DNA of 64,000 nucleotides from Posidonia oceanica (lineage: Eukaryota > Streptophyta > Magnoliopsida > Alismatales > Posidoniaceae). Location: the NCBI GenBank assembly GCA_037176725.1, contig JAZBRS010000039.1, positions 22,232,001-22,296,000 of the forward strand. Direction: 5' to 3'. Below are positions 24,714 through 37,164 of this stretch, piece by piece. Position 1 is the first letter of the stretch; each line of letters opens with the position of its first letter. Made by a program: the position numbers and the translations under genes. Under the pieces are notes generated by a model. The model searched no databases. It was given only the letters and a program-made list of their open reading frames with translations, and was not told where the DNA came from.

Positions 24714-27296
24714 TCATATATTTTGAGTCCATGGGTGGATGTCTATGTACGATGGCGCATGAGTTGATTTAGTGATAGGATCTGAATAATGAGGTGGAAT
24801 GTAGATAGTGGAACCAATGGATTTATCATTAGATGAAAAAGATGGTTTGAGTGGAGGATCATGAGGGGTAGGAAGAGGTTCATTTCCAACATTGACTATT
24901 TGCTCATGGACCTTCTTAGTATGCTTCTCTACTAGAACCTTTTTACACTTGTTGGAATTCCTAGACTTTGACTTAGCCTTAGTTTTGGGTCCATGCCACA
25001 TATGCAAAATATTGGGATTTTCGAAGGAATGCATGGATTGATTATCTATCTTGAAAACATTAAGTTCTGTCGTCATGTTCCCAAATGTGAGCTTAAACAT
25101 ACCACTCCGACAATTGATCAGGGCATTAGATGTTGCCAAAAATGGTCGACCCAAAATGATAGGTATTTGACCCTTAGGGTTTGAGACCAGTTGGGTTTCT
25201 AGAACAATGTAATCCATAGGATATATGAATCCCCCAACCTTCACAAGAACATCTTCTATTATCCCCATAGGATTTTTGATGGACCTATCAGCTAATTGTA
25301 TTATGACAGAAGTAGGCTTGAGTTCTCCTAATCCTAATTGCTCGTAGATAGTGTAAGGGATTAGGTTAATGCTTGCACCTAGGTCAAGGAGTGCTTTATC
25401 AATAACAGTATTTCCAATAACACAAGAAATAGTAGGACAACCTGGGTTCTTTTGCTTCGTTGGAATTAGACTAGTCAGGATGTAGCTTACATTGGCAGTG
25501 AGAAATGCCTTCTTTGGCACTTGGGTTGTTTTCTTTTGGGTACACATGTCTTTTAGATATTTTGCATACGTGGGTACATGTTGGATCACATCCAGAAGTG
25601 GAATATTGACTCTGACTTACTCAAAGATTTGTCTAACCTTATCCATGTTAGCCATTTTATTAGACCTAAGTCTATTTGGAAGTGGTGCTTTTGGCTGGAT
25701 GGGTCGATTCGACTCAGAAACTAAGGGCTCTTCAGACAGGCCTAGGATGGATTGATCATTTGGGCTTGAGTTAGATGGTGGATCCTTCTGAGTCAAATCA
25801 GGCGTGACAACATGGTTGTTAACATGTTTTCCAGATCTCAAAGAGATGACTAAGTTTACTGTATCTGTCTAGAGATCATTAAGCATATTAACCTGATGGG
25901 CCTGTTGGGATAGATTTGGACTTTGGCCTGTTGGGTTTACCTCACGTTCGCTTGGAAACTTTTCTTTTTCCCTCTCTCCTATAGTGGCTGCCAGTTGACC
26001 CATCTGCATCTCTAGACGAGCTATGGCCTAAGTATTGGCTGTGAGAGATTGACCTATGGAACTCATGAAATTGTGTGTGGCCTTAACAAACGTCTCTAGA
26101 CTCTTTTCTAAAGAATTGATCTTTTTATCTTCAATGCTTGGTGGGTGAAAAGGTGGATTGGCTTCTGGACCCTGATAGTAATAAGGTCTAGGTTGACTAG
26201 GACCTGGTTGATTCAGAATGGGCCTAGTTTAATGTGGTCCTTAGGTCCATGACAAATTTGTATGGTTCCTCCACCTAGGATTGTTGGTGGAAGCGTAAGG
26301 ATCATGACTTTGTCTTTGATAGGCCACATTGACTTGCTCAGGTTCATTAACTATTGGGCTCATGAATGGACACTCTTCAACAAGATGATTAGATGCTTGG
26401 CATCTAGTGCAAATAGGATTGGATTGAGAGACTTGACTCACAAGGGCACTATTTTGAAGCTCAAGGGCTTCAATCCTATGTATCAAGGCAGCCATTTTTG
26501 CTTGATCAGCAACAGATATTTCTACTACATACTTGTCTTTAGAAGGTGTAGCATTATCACTAGTGGTTTCCCACTATACTGTTTTCTTAGCTATCTCTTC
26601 TAAAATTCCCCAAGCCTTTTCTTCACTTTTTCACATGAAATTCCCTTGACACATGGACTCCAACAATGTCCTAGAAGAATAATTTAGCCCTTCATATACA
26701 ATTTGACACAATCTCCACTTTTTGACTCCATGATGTGGGCATTGAGCTAGAAGATCCTTAAACCTCTCTAGGCATTTCCAAAATGGTTCAAAATCTACTT
26801 GCTTAAATCCATTAATTTCTTTCCTAAGTTGTTGGGTCTTATGATGTGGAAAATATTTCTTCAAGAAGACTTTCACAAAATCATTCCATGTGCTTATTGA
26901 ATCAATGGGGAGACTATATAACCACTTATTTGCCCTATCATTAAGTGCAAATGATATGAATCTCAATTTAATTACATCATCATATAACTATTTTAACTTT
27001 ATCGTTCAACATACTTCTTCAAACTCCCTAACAAAAAGGTAGGCATCCCCTTCTCCACTAAATTTGGGCAACATGCTAATGTAGTGGGCCTTAAGCTCAA
27101 AATTGTTCCCGTTAGGTGCAGGCATTCTAATGCATGAAGGTTGGGCTGTTTTAACGGGGTAGCATCTATCCTGAAGGGATTCTTGATTAATTAATTCATC
27201 CATCTTTGTATCTTCAATATCACTTTTAAAACAATCACATGGGTTGGGCTCTAAACTAACCAAGCGATGTGTATAGTCCCTAACCCAAACTGGCAT
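24714..27296 (-). pseudogene. Athila-like gag-protease polyprotein, stop-ridden
   Basis: Five open pieces (27006-27296, 26631-26966, 26241-26495, 25617-25841, 24714-25589) all lie in one reading frame, so this is one gag-protease frame broken by stops rather than frameshifts. In order: the gag start (HYISMLPKFSGEGDAYLF), the retrotransposon gag domain (RFISFALNDRANKWLYSLP ... WKCLERFKDLLAQCPHHG), a zinc knuckle CTRCQASNHLVEEC, a linker, then the retropepsin with LLDLGASINLIPYTIYEQLG and IILGRPFLAT. Several stops can be read as CGA to TGA (VC*TIK, NFM*K) or CAG to TAG (LK*L, TV*WE, NT*AIARLE). Not functional. Confidence 0.9.
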
Positions 27297-28445
27297 GCAC
27301 AGACTGACTCGACTTGATGGATTGATGAATCCTAAATTAGATGAGAATCTAGATAGATGAGAGGATACCTAAATCAAAAGATAGACGAGGGACGAATGGA
27401 CGCAAATCCTAATCTAAACACACAAGGCACACAAAAGAAAAATCCTAACTCTAAGGGTGACCTTGAAATCTAGACACCTCCTAACTTTAAAGTTGGCTTT
27501 CAAGATTATCAAACTCAAAAGTCCCTAACCTAATTGGCCAAGTAAGTGGAGGAATGTGGGAGGCTCCTTGTGCTTTTGCAATGGACCTAATTAGAGAACC
27601 ACCTTCCTTTTAAGGCATAGCCATGTAAACCACTTGCCTAGATGCCAAAAAGGTAAGGAAATTCCAAATTTGATTCTCTATTAAGCTTCCTTTCCTAATC
27701 GAGGTCGAAACCCTAGGGGCCAATGTCTAATCAATTTTAAATAAAGCTCAAGGTCAATGCAATATGTGGTTGGTTGTTTGTGGGCCAAGGAAGGGTGATG
27801 AAATCGCCCCTTAGCTTGATTGGGGTTTGCCCTTAGAAATCTATTAATATGAGATGCAACAACCAATTATGCAACAGACAAGTTGTGGAATTCTAAATCT
27901 ATATGCTCTCTAATGCACAAAAAAAAGGAAAAAAACAAGACTGACCTTGATACTCTAGTAGTCACCAACAATTAATAAAATTAACTGAAAATAAATGTTG
28001 GTAAATCAGTAAACATGCAATTTTATATGATGAATGACTTAAATAGGCAAGTATAGGATTCTAATCTTGTAATGCAGGATTTTCTTTAATGTTCAAGTTG
28101 CACGTATTTTAAATTAATGATCAAAGAATAATATCAGAAAATAATTGCAGATATATATTGAAAAAGTAAAAACAAACTAACCTGCAAAAATTGACAATAT
28201 TTACCAAAAATATGAGCACCTCCTAGGTGTCCGTAAAGTAGCGAAATGCTTCAAAATTCTTCCTACGTGCTCCTTTTCTCTTATGTTATATCCAGCATTT
28301 TTAAATATCCAAAACCAAAATCTCGCACAACAAACATGACTCGAAACAAACTTTTGATGCACGACTTGACACAACGACAATTGCGTATACGTAAATTAAA
28401 ACTAATCCGAATAATCACAATCAAAACTAAAAAAAATACAACGAG
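27297..28445 (-). other. Athila-like 5' leader
   Basis: AT-rich region between PBS and gag. Apart from poor ORFs of up to 80 codons, I see nothing coding. Confidence 0.6.
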
Positions 28446-28463
28446 TCTCCGACAACGGTGCCA
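28446..28463 (-). other. Primer-binding site, tRNA-Asp type
   Basis: The minus strand reads TGGCACCGTTGTCGGAGA, close to TGGCGCCGTTGCCGGGGA that I know as the Athila PBS. It lies 6 bp inside the right LTR. Confidence 0.8.
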
Positions 28464-28469
28464 AAAACT

Positions 28470-29748
28470 TGATGTGAATTTTAAATAACAGCAAGTGCAC
28501 AGTGTACTATGTAGTACGTATGCAAGTACGGGTCGATCTCATAGAGACTCGAGACTTTCAAATCTTTGATTGTGAAAAGCGAATTAGAAAATTAAAAGAG
28601 ATGATGATGGATTCTATGTAAAGTTAATTATGAAGAAGGAATCACAAAGAGAATATCAATAGTAAAAAGCACATCAAGAGTTTCTATCCATTAGATCATA
28701 GTGGATCATGCAAATATCTAGTTCATTTCGTCCTTTACAACAAGTTCTAACTATCAAGGATTATTATTAAACAAGAATAATGCATGAAGATGAAACAACA
28801 ACTATGCAATATCAAGATCTAACATGTCAATAACGAGAACAAACCATAAAGAAGCATTATTCTATGATGATCTATCAAGATGCATGTTTGCATAATATAC
28901 CAAGATAATGAGATATATGAAACATTTCTTATTTCTAAACAACAATCATAAAGTATAGACCACGAGAATACGTGATTGACAATGATCTATGAAAATATAA
29001 TTGCAAAAGTAGATAATAAGAAAGAGACAATGATCATGAAGCATAGAAGATGAGACGAGGCTAAATATTGCAATCATGTCCTAGATCTAACTTCAAGAAC
29101 CCTAGATGTAAAGAGTGGTTTAGCCTAACATGGCAATGGAAAGAAACATGCAAGAAATTAAAGGAACATTAAGAGACAACATGATTAAAATAAAATGAGA
29201 ATTTTTATTAATTAAAACCTAGAAGCTACATCAATTGAGAGTCCTCCATGCATGAAAGAGAGGAAGAAGGCCTCAAAGATGAAGTATACAAAGTAGAAGC
29301 TCCCCCCTCCCCCCAATACGTTGGGTCTATTTATAGACTTACAAGGTTAATCCCCGTTCGGATACAAATCCAATCCAAATCACAAATACTCAATTCAAAT
29401 ACATAAACGATACGTTGTTATCTTGATCCATGCAGAAGAATCAATTAAAAACATCAAATTCGGGTGCCTGGAAGGTGCCCGTATCTCCCCGATTATGCTA
29501 ATTCAAAATCTTTGATTCTTTGGAATTTTATTTTGTATCTGTTAAAAACTTGATTTCAGGATTTGTCTTTTCTTTGCATGCCTCCACGGATTTGTGCCCA
29601 ACTTTGCTTCTTTTCTATTTTATTTTCATTACTTCACCTAATTACCTGGTTCCTGCACAAATTGCATAAAACACCATTGACACGTATTATTTATATACAA
29701 AATAGATAAATATGGGATATGAAATATGTAACAATAATGTGCTCATCA
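28470..29748 (-). repeat. Athila-like LTR (right)
   Basis: Homologous over its length to 22056-23365, with the same TG...CA ends. It serves as 5' LTR of the element to its left. The sequence on its right shows that it is also the 3' LTR of a second, mostly deleted unit. Confidence 0.9.
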
Positions 29749-29838
29749 AATACCCCCATACCTATCTTTTGCTAGTCTTTAGAAACTAAAACTAAGCTAA
29801 TCTTTAGAAAAATAGCAAAATCCTAACTCACTTTCGCA
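29749..29838 (-). repeat. Second PPT and 3' internal remnant
   Basis: This stretch matches 23366-23455 almost base for base, through 'tcctaactcactt(t/c)gca', and ends where plus-strand Tat gag sequence begins. Confidence 0.85.
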
Positions 29839-31606
29839 AAATCTTGGAACCATACCAGTGTAGCAGTTGTTGCTCCCTCATTCTACATCTTACACAACAT
29901 AGTCTTCTGCATATCCCTTTTTTATGCCTCTACAGGTCCTGCCTCCATCATGCATGCCACCTCCTTCAGCACTATCGCACGGGTACGTTGGCCCTCGTGC
30001 CATGACACTGGCGACGCAATGGTAGACCTAGAGGACCCCTCAGGGGTAGCATATTCAGCGTATGTGGCACCTGCCCCACCTGCACAATTTCCATCGATAG
30101 CATCTTCATACGCACTCCTTGCTAGGATGAGTGATCTAGAGAGAGCACTACAATCATCGCAGGGCAGAGACCACCGGCCCTACCAGTTTCGGGATCTCTG
30201 TTATTTCCCGGAGGCAGTACTCCCTCCAAATTTCCATGTCCCTAAATTTGAGAAGTATAACAGTAACGACTGCCCAATCTCTCATCTCCGGGCGTACTGC
30301 AAAGACCTTGCTCAGCTTCAAGCTGATGACAAGCTCCTGATCTAGCTATTCCAAATGAGTCTGACTGGCCTCGTGCTCAAGTGGTTCACTTCCCTTGACA
30401 TGGCCACTATCCAAACTTGGAACGACCATAGCCAGGCGTTCTAGGAGTAGTAGTCCTTCAACCTCGACTTGATCCCAAAGCGCGAGGATCTTGTCTAGAC
30501 TAGGCAGAGACCCCATGAGCCATTCAGGGAGTAAGTCGGCTGATGGCGCACACTCGCCTCACAAGTTCGAGATAGGCCCTCCGATGAGGAATCTATCGAG
30601 ATTATCTTACAAGGTGCGCAACCAGAAATAGGGGGCCTGTTGAGCATCCAACCTATTACCACCTTCTCATCTTTAATTCGGGCGGGCGCCTATGTGGAAG
30701 GCACACTCTGTAGCGGTAACTTTCCCGCACTATCTGCATTTTCCAAACACAACAGCGGCAACAACAACCCTAGGGGGAGGGACTCTCTGACGCCCTTTGT
30801 TGCTTATGTTCAATCCCATGCCACGCCAATCAACATGGTGGCTCAGCCTGGTCAGAGTCAGGTCGTATATGCTCCAACTCCTAGGACACACACACCACAA
30901 ATCACTCCCACCGTCCAACCGGTGTATTTCCCCCACCGGTCCGGTAAGGATGCTAGGGGCAAAGACAGCCTTTACGTGCTCCGCACAACTATACTCAATT
31001 GGTTGAACCTTAGAGTGTCGTCTTTCCCGAGGTTCTTTCACCGCCGAGTCCTCTTTTGCATTGGTACAACACGAACCTCTATTGCAGTTTCTATCGAGTC
31101 GCCGGGCACTCGACTGACAGCTGTTATTCATTGCGGAATGCAATTCAGGATTTGATTGACCGCAAGGTCATCATTATCGACACTCAGGAGGCAGCGTCCA
31201 CTCTTGTGCCACCACCTGCACTTGGCCCTACACCTCAGCACCCCAACATAGTTAACCAGCCCTTGCCTCCACACTCGAACTCAGGAGGCGTTGGGCCCTC
31301 AGGAGTCCATTATGTCTTTCCTTTTGAGCCTACCACACTAGTAGTGGACCCTTCCTCTTTGATTCATCACATCTCTGAGCTTTTTCTTGCGCACTGGTAT
31401 CAGTCAGCTCTCGCCAGTTCCAAGTTGACGATTCACATGGTGCGGCTGACTGTAGAGTTGGTGTGCACCACTATGCCATCCACTACGCAATCCCGAACCT
31501 GTCTCCTTGGTTCAGTCAGAACAACTTAGCAAGGATGAGAGAGCTCGCGGCCAAAGACGCTAGGGCAACACTAGTAGCACCATAACGGACCCAGCACCTC
31601 CATCCT
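29839..31606 (+). pseudogene. Tat-type gag, degenerate
   Basis: It matches the minus-strand gag: GDAMVDLEDPS, YQFRDLCYFPEAVLPPNFHVPKFE, LAQLQADDKLLI, SLDMATIQTWND, SQVRDRPSDEES and SIQPITTFSSLIRAGA. The frame is open at 29950-30345, is interrupted by several stops up to 30600, opens again at 30640-31000, then shifts. The shifted piece (31056-31529) carries a changed zinc-finger-like segment YRVAGHSTDSCYSLRNAIQDLID. Gag packages the element RNA in particles; this copy cannot. Confidence 0.82.
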
Positions 31607-31979
31607 GAGGTAGCTGATAGGTAAGTCCCTCTTACCTTCTTTTTCTTTTCCTTTCCTGCATTATCTTTCGTTTTTTGGTTTTTTGTTTGTTTTCGTGTTT
31701 CTCGCATTAAAAAAAAACCATAAAAAGTATAAAATCCTTAAAAACCCAAGAACATGCCTTTCATTTCCTACATGTTCATCTCATTACCTGCATCCTGGAA
31801 AAATACAAAACAACAAAAAAATATACAAAAACAAGAAATCATGTTTTTCCCTTTCTACTGGTTTTCATTTTTATAAAAAAGAAAAAAAAACCATAAAAAT
31901 CACAAAACCAACAAAACCCAAAAATATGTTTGTCCGTCTCCTAAAAAAACCATAAAATACAAAACCCACAAAACCCAGT
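31607..31979. other. AT-rich segment replacing pol
   Basis: T-rich then A-rich simple sequence (for example 'cctttcttttt', 'aaaaaaaaaccataaaaa', 'acaaaacccaaaa'). It fills the place where protease, RT, RNase H and most of integrase should be. No coding. Confidence 0.6.
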
Positions 31980-32102
31980 TGGCGTGGCCCATTCATTGTC
32001 AAACAGTTCTTCTCTGGTGGTGCGGCGATCCTTGAGGACATGGACCAAGTTGAGCAATCAGGACCGGTCAACTCTCGCTACCTCAAGATGTACTACCAAT
32101 GA
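31980..32102 (+). pseudogene. Tat-type integrase C-terminal end
   Basis: The 40 codons read WRGPFIVKQFFSGGAAILED then a DMDQ...PVNSRYLKMYYQ end and a TGA stop. The minus-strand element ends the same way at 41064 (PFVVKQTFFGG ... YLKKYYQ). This is the C-terminal domain after the integrase core; all else is deleted. Confidence 0.82.
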
Positions 32103-33467
32103 CCCGAGGCTGCATCTTTGCCTTGCAGAGTTTTCTTTTTATTTTCTTTCATGCATTCATCACCACATAGTCATGCATTTGAGCATATGTATACATTCAT
32201 AGCATTGCATACCTTTCCTTTTTAGCTTTTCTACAGCATACAAAATCAGCATGCACTTGTAGCAGCATTAGTCAAAAAAAGAAGAAGACAAAAACAACAA
32301 AAAAGAAGCAAAAATCATCCTCATTCATGATAATCATCGCTCGATGACGAAAATCGAAAGAGCTAGCCTACTTGGGAAAGAGTTTATTTCTCTTCAGTTG
32401 ACACTACCTAGATGTTCTAGTAAGTGAGGGAGCCACCACCCAATAAAGAACAGAGCGAAATGTCCAAACTCTTCGTAGGATCTATACCTCTAAAGGGAGA
32501 GAAAATGTTAGGACGTGAGTGAGAGAAGAAAAAAGAGAAAAAAAGAAAAAAGATAAAAACAAAAAAAAGCAATCAAGAAAAATCAATCAATAAAAGGGCA
32601 AAAAAAAAGAAAAAAAAGGGAAGACAGAAGTTGAAGATAGAAGTCGGCCCTAGAGAGAGAGGTGAGAAGAATAGCCCTATCCCTACGACTTACCTTGGAG
32701 AAGAGTCAGAGTATATGCCTGGAAAGCCCACAAATCCTACAGGGACTAGCCACCCTTGTCTTGCAGTAGCTCCCCAGCACCAGACTAGGTGTCTTTTACC
32801 TCCAAGCCAGGGATAGAGTAAACCTACAAAACTATGAGGGAGTAAAAAAAGTGATAAAAATAAAAGAGTAGGTGTCGGTCCTAGAGAGCTTGGCATGGAG
32901 CTTTATTTCTCACCACACCACCAGACACACCACCCTTTGAGACACCATCCATTCCAGAGAGCCACCTACAATCTAGGAGTCTAGGTAGAGTCTCGTGAGT
33001 TGTGGACTACTCTTTCCTATATAGCAGGCATTCCTAGCATTCCAAATGCTAAGGGTAACAAAAATTGCATAAATCATACAAACAAACAAAATTACATAAA
33101 TCATGCACAAAATTTGCATAAATCATGCATCTACAAACAAATTTTGCATAAATCATGCATACAACAGAAAGTGCATAGACCATGCATCTACAGTACAATA
33201 CAATAAATCAATCATGGACCAAGTTTTGCATAAACCATGCATGCATCAATCGCTTCTTTACTCTCCCTCTCGACTTTGCAAGGCGTCGAATAGTTCTCAA
33301 CCAGGGGCAGGCCAGTTGCTTTCTGGATAAATTAGTTGGGACAGCACTTCCACCAGGGGCAACTCTCCTTGGTCTTCTCCTCTGCATCGGGTTGGTACAC
33401 CTAACTACCCACTTGACATCCGTCATATTGTATAACTCTCCGGCAGATGAGCCCGACGGTTTGTCGC
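32103..33467 (+). other. 3' untranslated part of the plus-strand Tat copy
   Basis: Non-coding. It contains A/G-rich tracts (32510-32640), a stretch reverse-complementary to 40430-40560, and a short tandem repeat at 33060-33240. The end (33250-33467) is ordinary mixed sequence up to LTR C. Confidence 0.6.
33060..33240. repeat. Short tandem repeat 'aaattttgcataaatcatgc'
   Basis: About six imperfect copies of a unit of roughly 20-30 bp built on 'cataaatcatgcat'. Confidence 0.75.
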
Positions 33468-33785
33468 TGTAGTAATCCTGAAAATCGACACGTCCATGCA
33501 GGATGCCAAAGCTCGCATGCACCGACCGAAATTGGGTCAATATTAGTGGTTGGATCTGAGGAAGGAAACTCTACTCAGAAACGCTGGAAAAAGAGGAAAA
33601 AAGAAAGATAAGACAAAATCAGAGTCGCCACCATGTCTATTAAATTGAGAGACAAGGAAAACCTGGGAAATGCATGAAAAACATGCAAAAGATGCAAATG
33701 CTATGCAATGCTATGACTCGTGCCTAGGATGAGGGCATAATGGTCATTGCGGCCCATGAGAAGGGCAAGGACTCCTATTACGTAG

Positions 33786-33809
33786 GGGGAAGGTGTTAGG
33801 CACCCCCGA
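33786..33809 (-). other. Conserved LTR block, copy in LTR C
   Basis: GGGGAAGGTGTTAGGCACCC followed by CCGA, identical to the copy in LTR B. Confidence 0.75.
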
Positions 33810-34639
33810 TACGTCCGAAGAATCGGTCTTTCTTAGGCTTCTCGCTCGCATATGCAGGATTTCAATAATTACTTGCCTTTACTGTACACTCGAAGGGCGA
33901 GAGATGCTATGAATGCCTAATGAATGCTTAAACTTGCTTAATATGCTATGATGCATGATTAAAAATAAATGTGCAGACTATGTGCTCAACAGCACTGCTA
34001 GAGTTTCGAACGGGACAGGCCCTGGTTCGTAAGAACTCTAGGCAGTAAGCATCACTGCCCTAAATGCGATGCAGGCGAGAAATCATAGCAGCGATGGAAA
34101 CCATGCAATGCGAGTGTACGATATGCAAAGGGGAAACAAAACAGGGGTTGAAAACTATGCGATGCAAGGCGTAAAACAGAAAACAAGGGCCCGACAGCAT
34201 GCATGGGTGCCAAGGAATGTATCGGAGGCAACAAAATGCAGAAAGCGACGAAAGCAAGTCGGGAAAACAAAGTCAAGGCGCAAAACCCGAAAGCCGCTAT
34301 TAAACCACATGCTGGGATGCTTAAACATGCTCAGGAAGCAATTAAATGCAAAAAGCGAGGGTCGAGTCGAAAGCCACTCAAGCAAACAGGCTGCAGAAAA
34401 CTTAAAATGTTGGATGCTATAAACCATGCGTCCAACGTTGGATGGTGGAAACCATGCGTCCAACACAAAGAACTTAGAAAACCTACAAGAAGCATGCATG
34501 CATACTTGATAAAAAAAGGGGTTTGATGCTAAGGGAAAGCCATGGACAATTGGAGCATGCAAGATGATTTAGGCAATAATGATTGATGCATAGAAAACAG
34601 AGGCAAGCATGGGATCTGAAAATTACAAACTCACTGTGT

Positions 34640-35600
34640 TAGACGCTGGATGCAGCCACGTCAAACATAAGACGTAGCGATCCCAACGTCCAACACAGAG
34701 AGGCATGCACATTGAACTACAAGGGAACTGAACCCATGAATCACCTAAACATGCATTCGAAACACTGGAAATAGCCAGTCACTTGGCATGCACACATGGA
34801 TTAAATGAATACCTTAAGTAAAAGAAAGATCTGAGCCTTAAAGTGCAAACAAGCAAGCAGGGGTGTAGGACGCTGGAAACCATGCGTCCAATGTAGGATG
34901 TCGGAAACTAGGCATCCTACACAAAGAAATGAACACTCAATTAAAACCAGCATATAACATGATAGAAAGCCTTGTAAACTTGCATGCAATTGATGGAAGA
35001 CCCAATCATAACCACGTATGCATGAATCAAGCAAACACATGGAATAAAAGCATTATTCAAGCATTAAGCCACAAGCAGCTAAGCAAAAACATAAGACGTT
35101 GGGTATACCAGCGTCCAACGTTGGACGCCTTGTGTACCAGCGGCCAACATTGAGAAGTAGGCACACCAAGCTGTAAAGAGAACTAAACCCATGGATCACT
35201 AAACATGCATCCAAGCTACTGAAAATAAGCAAACTCTAAGCATGCAACATGGATCAAATAAGTATCTTAAATAAATACAACATCTGAGCATTAAACATGT
35301 GCAAGCATGCGAAGGCATAGGATGCTGGATACACAACGTCCAACGTTGGACGCATGTGTTCCAGCATCCAACACAGAGAAATAGCAAATCAGCTGGAGGC
35401 ATAAAGCATAGATCCACGCTAGGATCCAAACTTGACATAGGCTTGTTAGCATTTGGAAGCATGGAAGAGAGCATGCAACAAAAGTCCACAGATAAAAGCA
35501 TTCAAATCATGGCATCATGGCAGCAAAATAAAGGAAAACAAGTAAATGAACCTACAGGGTGTTGGACGCTAGGTTGCGCGTCCAACAGGTCGGGATCTTT
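34640..35600. repeat. Palindromic modules at about 230-bp spacing in LTR C
   Basis: Modules start near 34641, 34861, 35093, 35318 and 35558, with two more packed at 36405-36475. Type form: 'gtgt(a/t)ggacgctgg', a few bases, then CGTCCAACGTTGGACGC, then 'cca(g)c(a/g)tccaacac'. Between them, 34700-34860 and 35160-35310 are also similar to each other. Confidence 0.85.
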
Positions 35601-36711
35601 CCCAGCCAAGATCAATGGCCAAATAGACCAAAAATCACCAACTAACTAGCTAGGAAGCTAGAGTGAGTGACGACGAGCATGTCCATATGCTCGGTGCCAG
35701 AAATGGGTGGGTGGATTGCTCCCCCCACCTCCTCCTCCTCGCGGCCGGCTCCCGAGGCTTTTTCGGCCAACAAAGGGGGTGTGTGTGTGTGCAAACTGGC
35801 CTAACTCACTACTACAAACACATGCAAGCCAAGAGTGAAGAGAAACACACCTGAACGCGGCTGGAAGGTGGTGTTTGCAGTCGGCCGGAGATGAGGAGGA
35901 AGGTGGCTATGCTGAACTCCGGCGAGCTCCTGGGACGCGAGGGAAGGACGGGAGAGGTGGCTGAAGGATGGGGAGCTCTCGTGGGAGTTTGCTCAAGGCT
36001 CTGGAAGCTGCAAATTTTTGGGAGGATGAGTGTGGTGTGCTACACAAATTGGGTTCCTCCTCTGTTTTGTTGGGTTGTCTAGAAATGGCAGAGGTTGGCA
36101 GGAGGCTTTGGGGCATGGGAATGGAGCTGGGGATGTGAGGGCGAGTAAGTGGGATATCAGGAAGTTAGTGGAAGCCATCGTTGGTGGTAGGAGCACAGGC
36201 GACTGCGGCTGTGAGGGCGTGGTGAGCGGGAAGTCCGCCGGTGGAGGAAGGGACGCTTTGCCAGGGAGTTAGTGGATCTTGGCACGTAGCACGTGGCTGG
36301 GAGCGGCGAGTAAGTGGCCGAGGGGATGGTGAGTAAGTGGGCTGATGGAGGAGGGGACAGGAGCGGTGAGTCAGAGGTGGTTGAGGCGGTTTGCAGTCCT
36401 CAACTCGTTGGATGCTGGAATAGACATGTCCAACGTTGGACGCCAGTACAGAGTGCGTCCAACGTTGGACATTGGCAAAGGCAGCATACAACGAGTCCAG
36501 GAGGTTAAAGGCTATTCTTGGGTGTTTTGGCTTAGGTTAGGTATGGGCCAAGGTGTAGGAAGGCTTAGGTGAAGTTTTTGCGAGGGTTTAGGTGGGTTTA
36601 GGAAAGTTTTAGGGTTTGGTGAGGTTTCAGGGGAGATTGGCTGTCCCAAGGTCTGAGCAAGCTTGCAGGAGGATCCACCATCATCCAAGCTGTCAAAATG
36701 GGGTGTCTACA

Positions 36712-36727
36712 GATGCCCCTCCCTGAG
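36712..36727 (-). other. Polypurine tract next to LTR C
   Basis: The minus strand reads CTCAGGGAGGGGCATC directly before the LTR start. The same tract stands beside LTR F at 60956. Confidence 0.8.
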
Positions 36728-37164
36728 CGAGGTCAAACGTAGAGAGACTGTGGCTCAGGGTAGACAAGACACCCTACCCGACACTAGTAAGAGCACAAAT
36801 TGCTGTTGGCGTGAGTCACTTATTCAGTGGATGCACCGAAAGTCATGACCCGTTGCCGCAATGCAACAATGTAGATGCAGATGCAGACGCGAATGATGAT
36901 GCAATGCATGCTAATGTAGAGTGATGCTAATGCAAGGCAGCAAGTTGGTGGCTAGTCCAAACTTGCACAAAAGCGTCGCCGGACAAGACTGACGGGCTTG
37001 TCATCCGAGGAAGTAAGTGAACGGCCAGAGCTGTGCCGAAGGGGCAGAATTCCGAGAACGCACGAGGGAAGATGGGGGCATCTCCTCCTACTGAACCGGA
37101 AGGCAAGCAAGAAAGCAAGAGAAAACATAGTAAGTGGGACTCCGTCCGCCCGGAGTGAAGCCAC

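Larger units (their letters stand above)
22056..29838 (-). mobile_element. Athila-like Ty3/gypsy element with tandem LTR remnant
   Basis: Minus-strand order is right LTR (28470-29748), PBS (28446-28463), gag-protease (27296-24714), non-coding 3' part, PPT (23366-23380) and left LTR (22056-23365). The RT, RNase H and integrase are absent, so it could only have moved with help from relatives, or it lost pol later. The right LTR is followed on its outer side by another PPT and 75 bp of 3' internal sequence (29749-29838), which indicates a recombined tandem of two elements. The retropepsin style (DLGAS) and the gag block are typical of Athila. Confidence 0.88.
29839..33467 (+). mobile_element. 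Tat-type element, plus strand, internally deleted
   Basis: This is a copy of the same family as the element at 33468-51931, but in the opposite orientation. It has gag (29839-31606), the very end of integrase (31980-32102) and a 3' untranslated part whose stretch 32690-32815 is the reverse complement of 40430-40560. Protease to integrase is lost. No LTR of its own is visible: the left end is abutted by Athila sequence and the right by LTR C. Confidence 0.8.
33468..36711 (-). repeat. Tat-type 3' LTR C
   Basis: The minus strand starts with TGTAGACACCCCATTTTGAC (36711) and ends with GGATTACTACA (33468). At 3.24 kb it is shorter than LTRs B and F. It lacks a clear 30-bp minisatellite and instead carries palindromic modules (34640-35600 and 36405-36475). 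The conserved block lies at 33786-33809. GC-rich DNA at 35680-36400 gives overlapping ORFs that I do not accept as genes. Confidence 0.88.
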
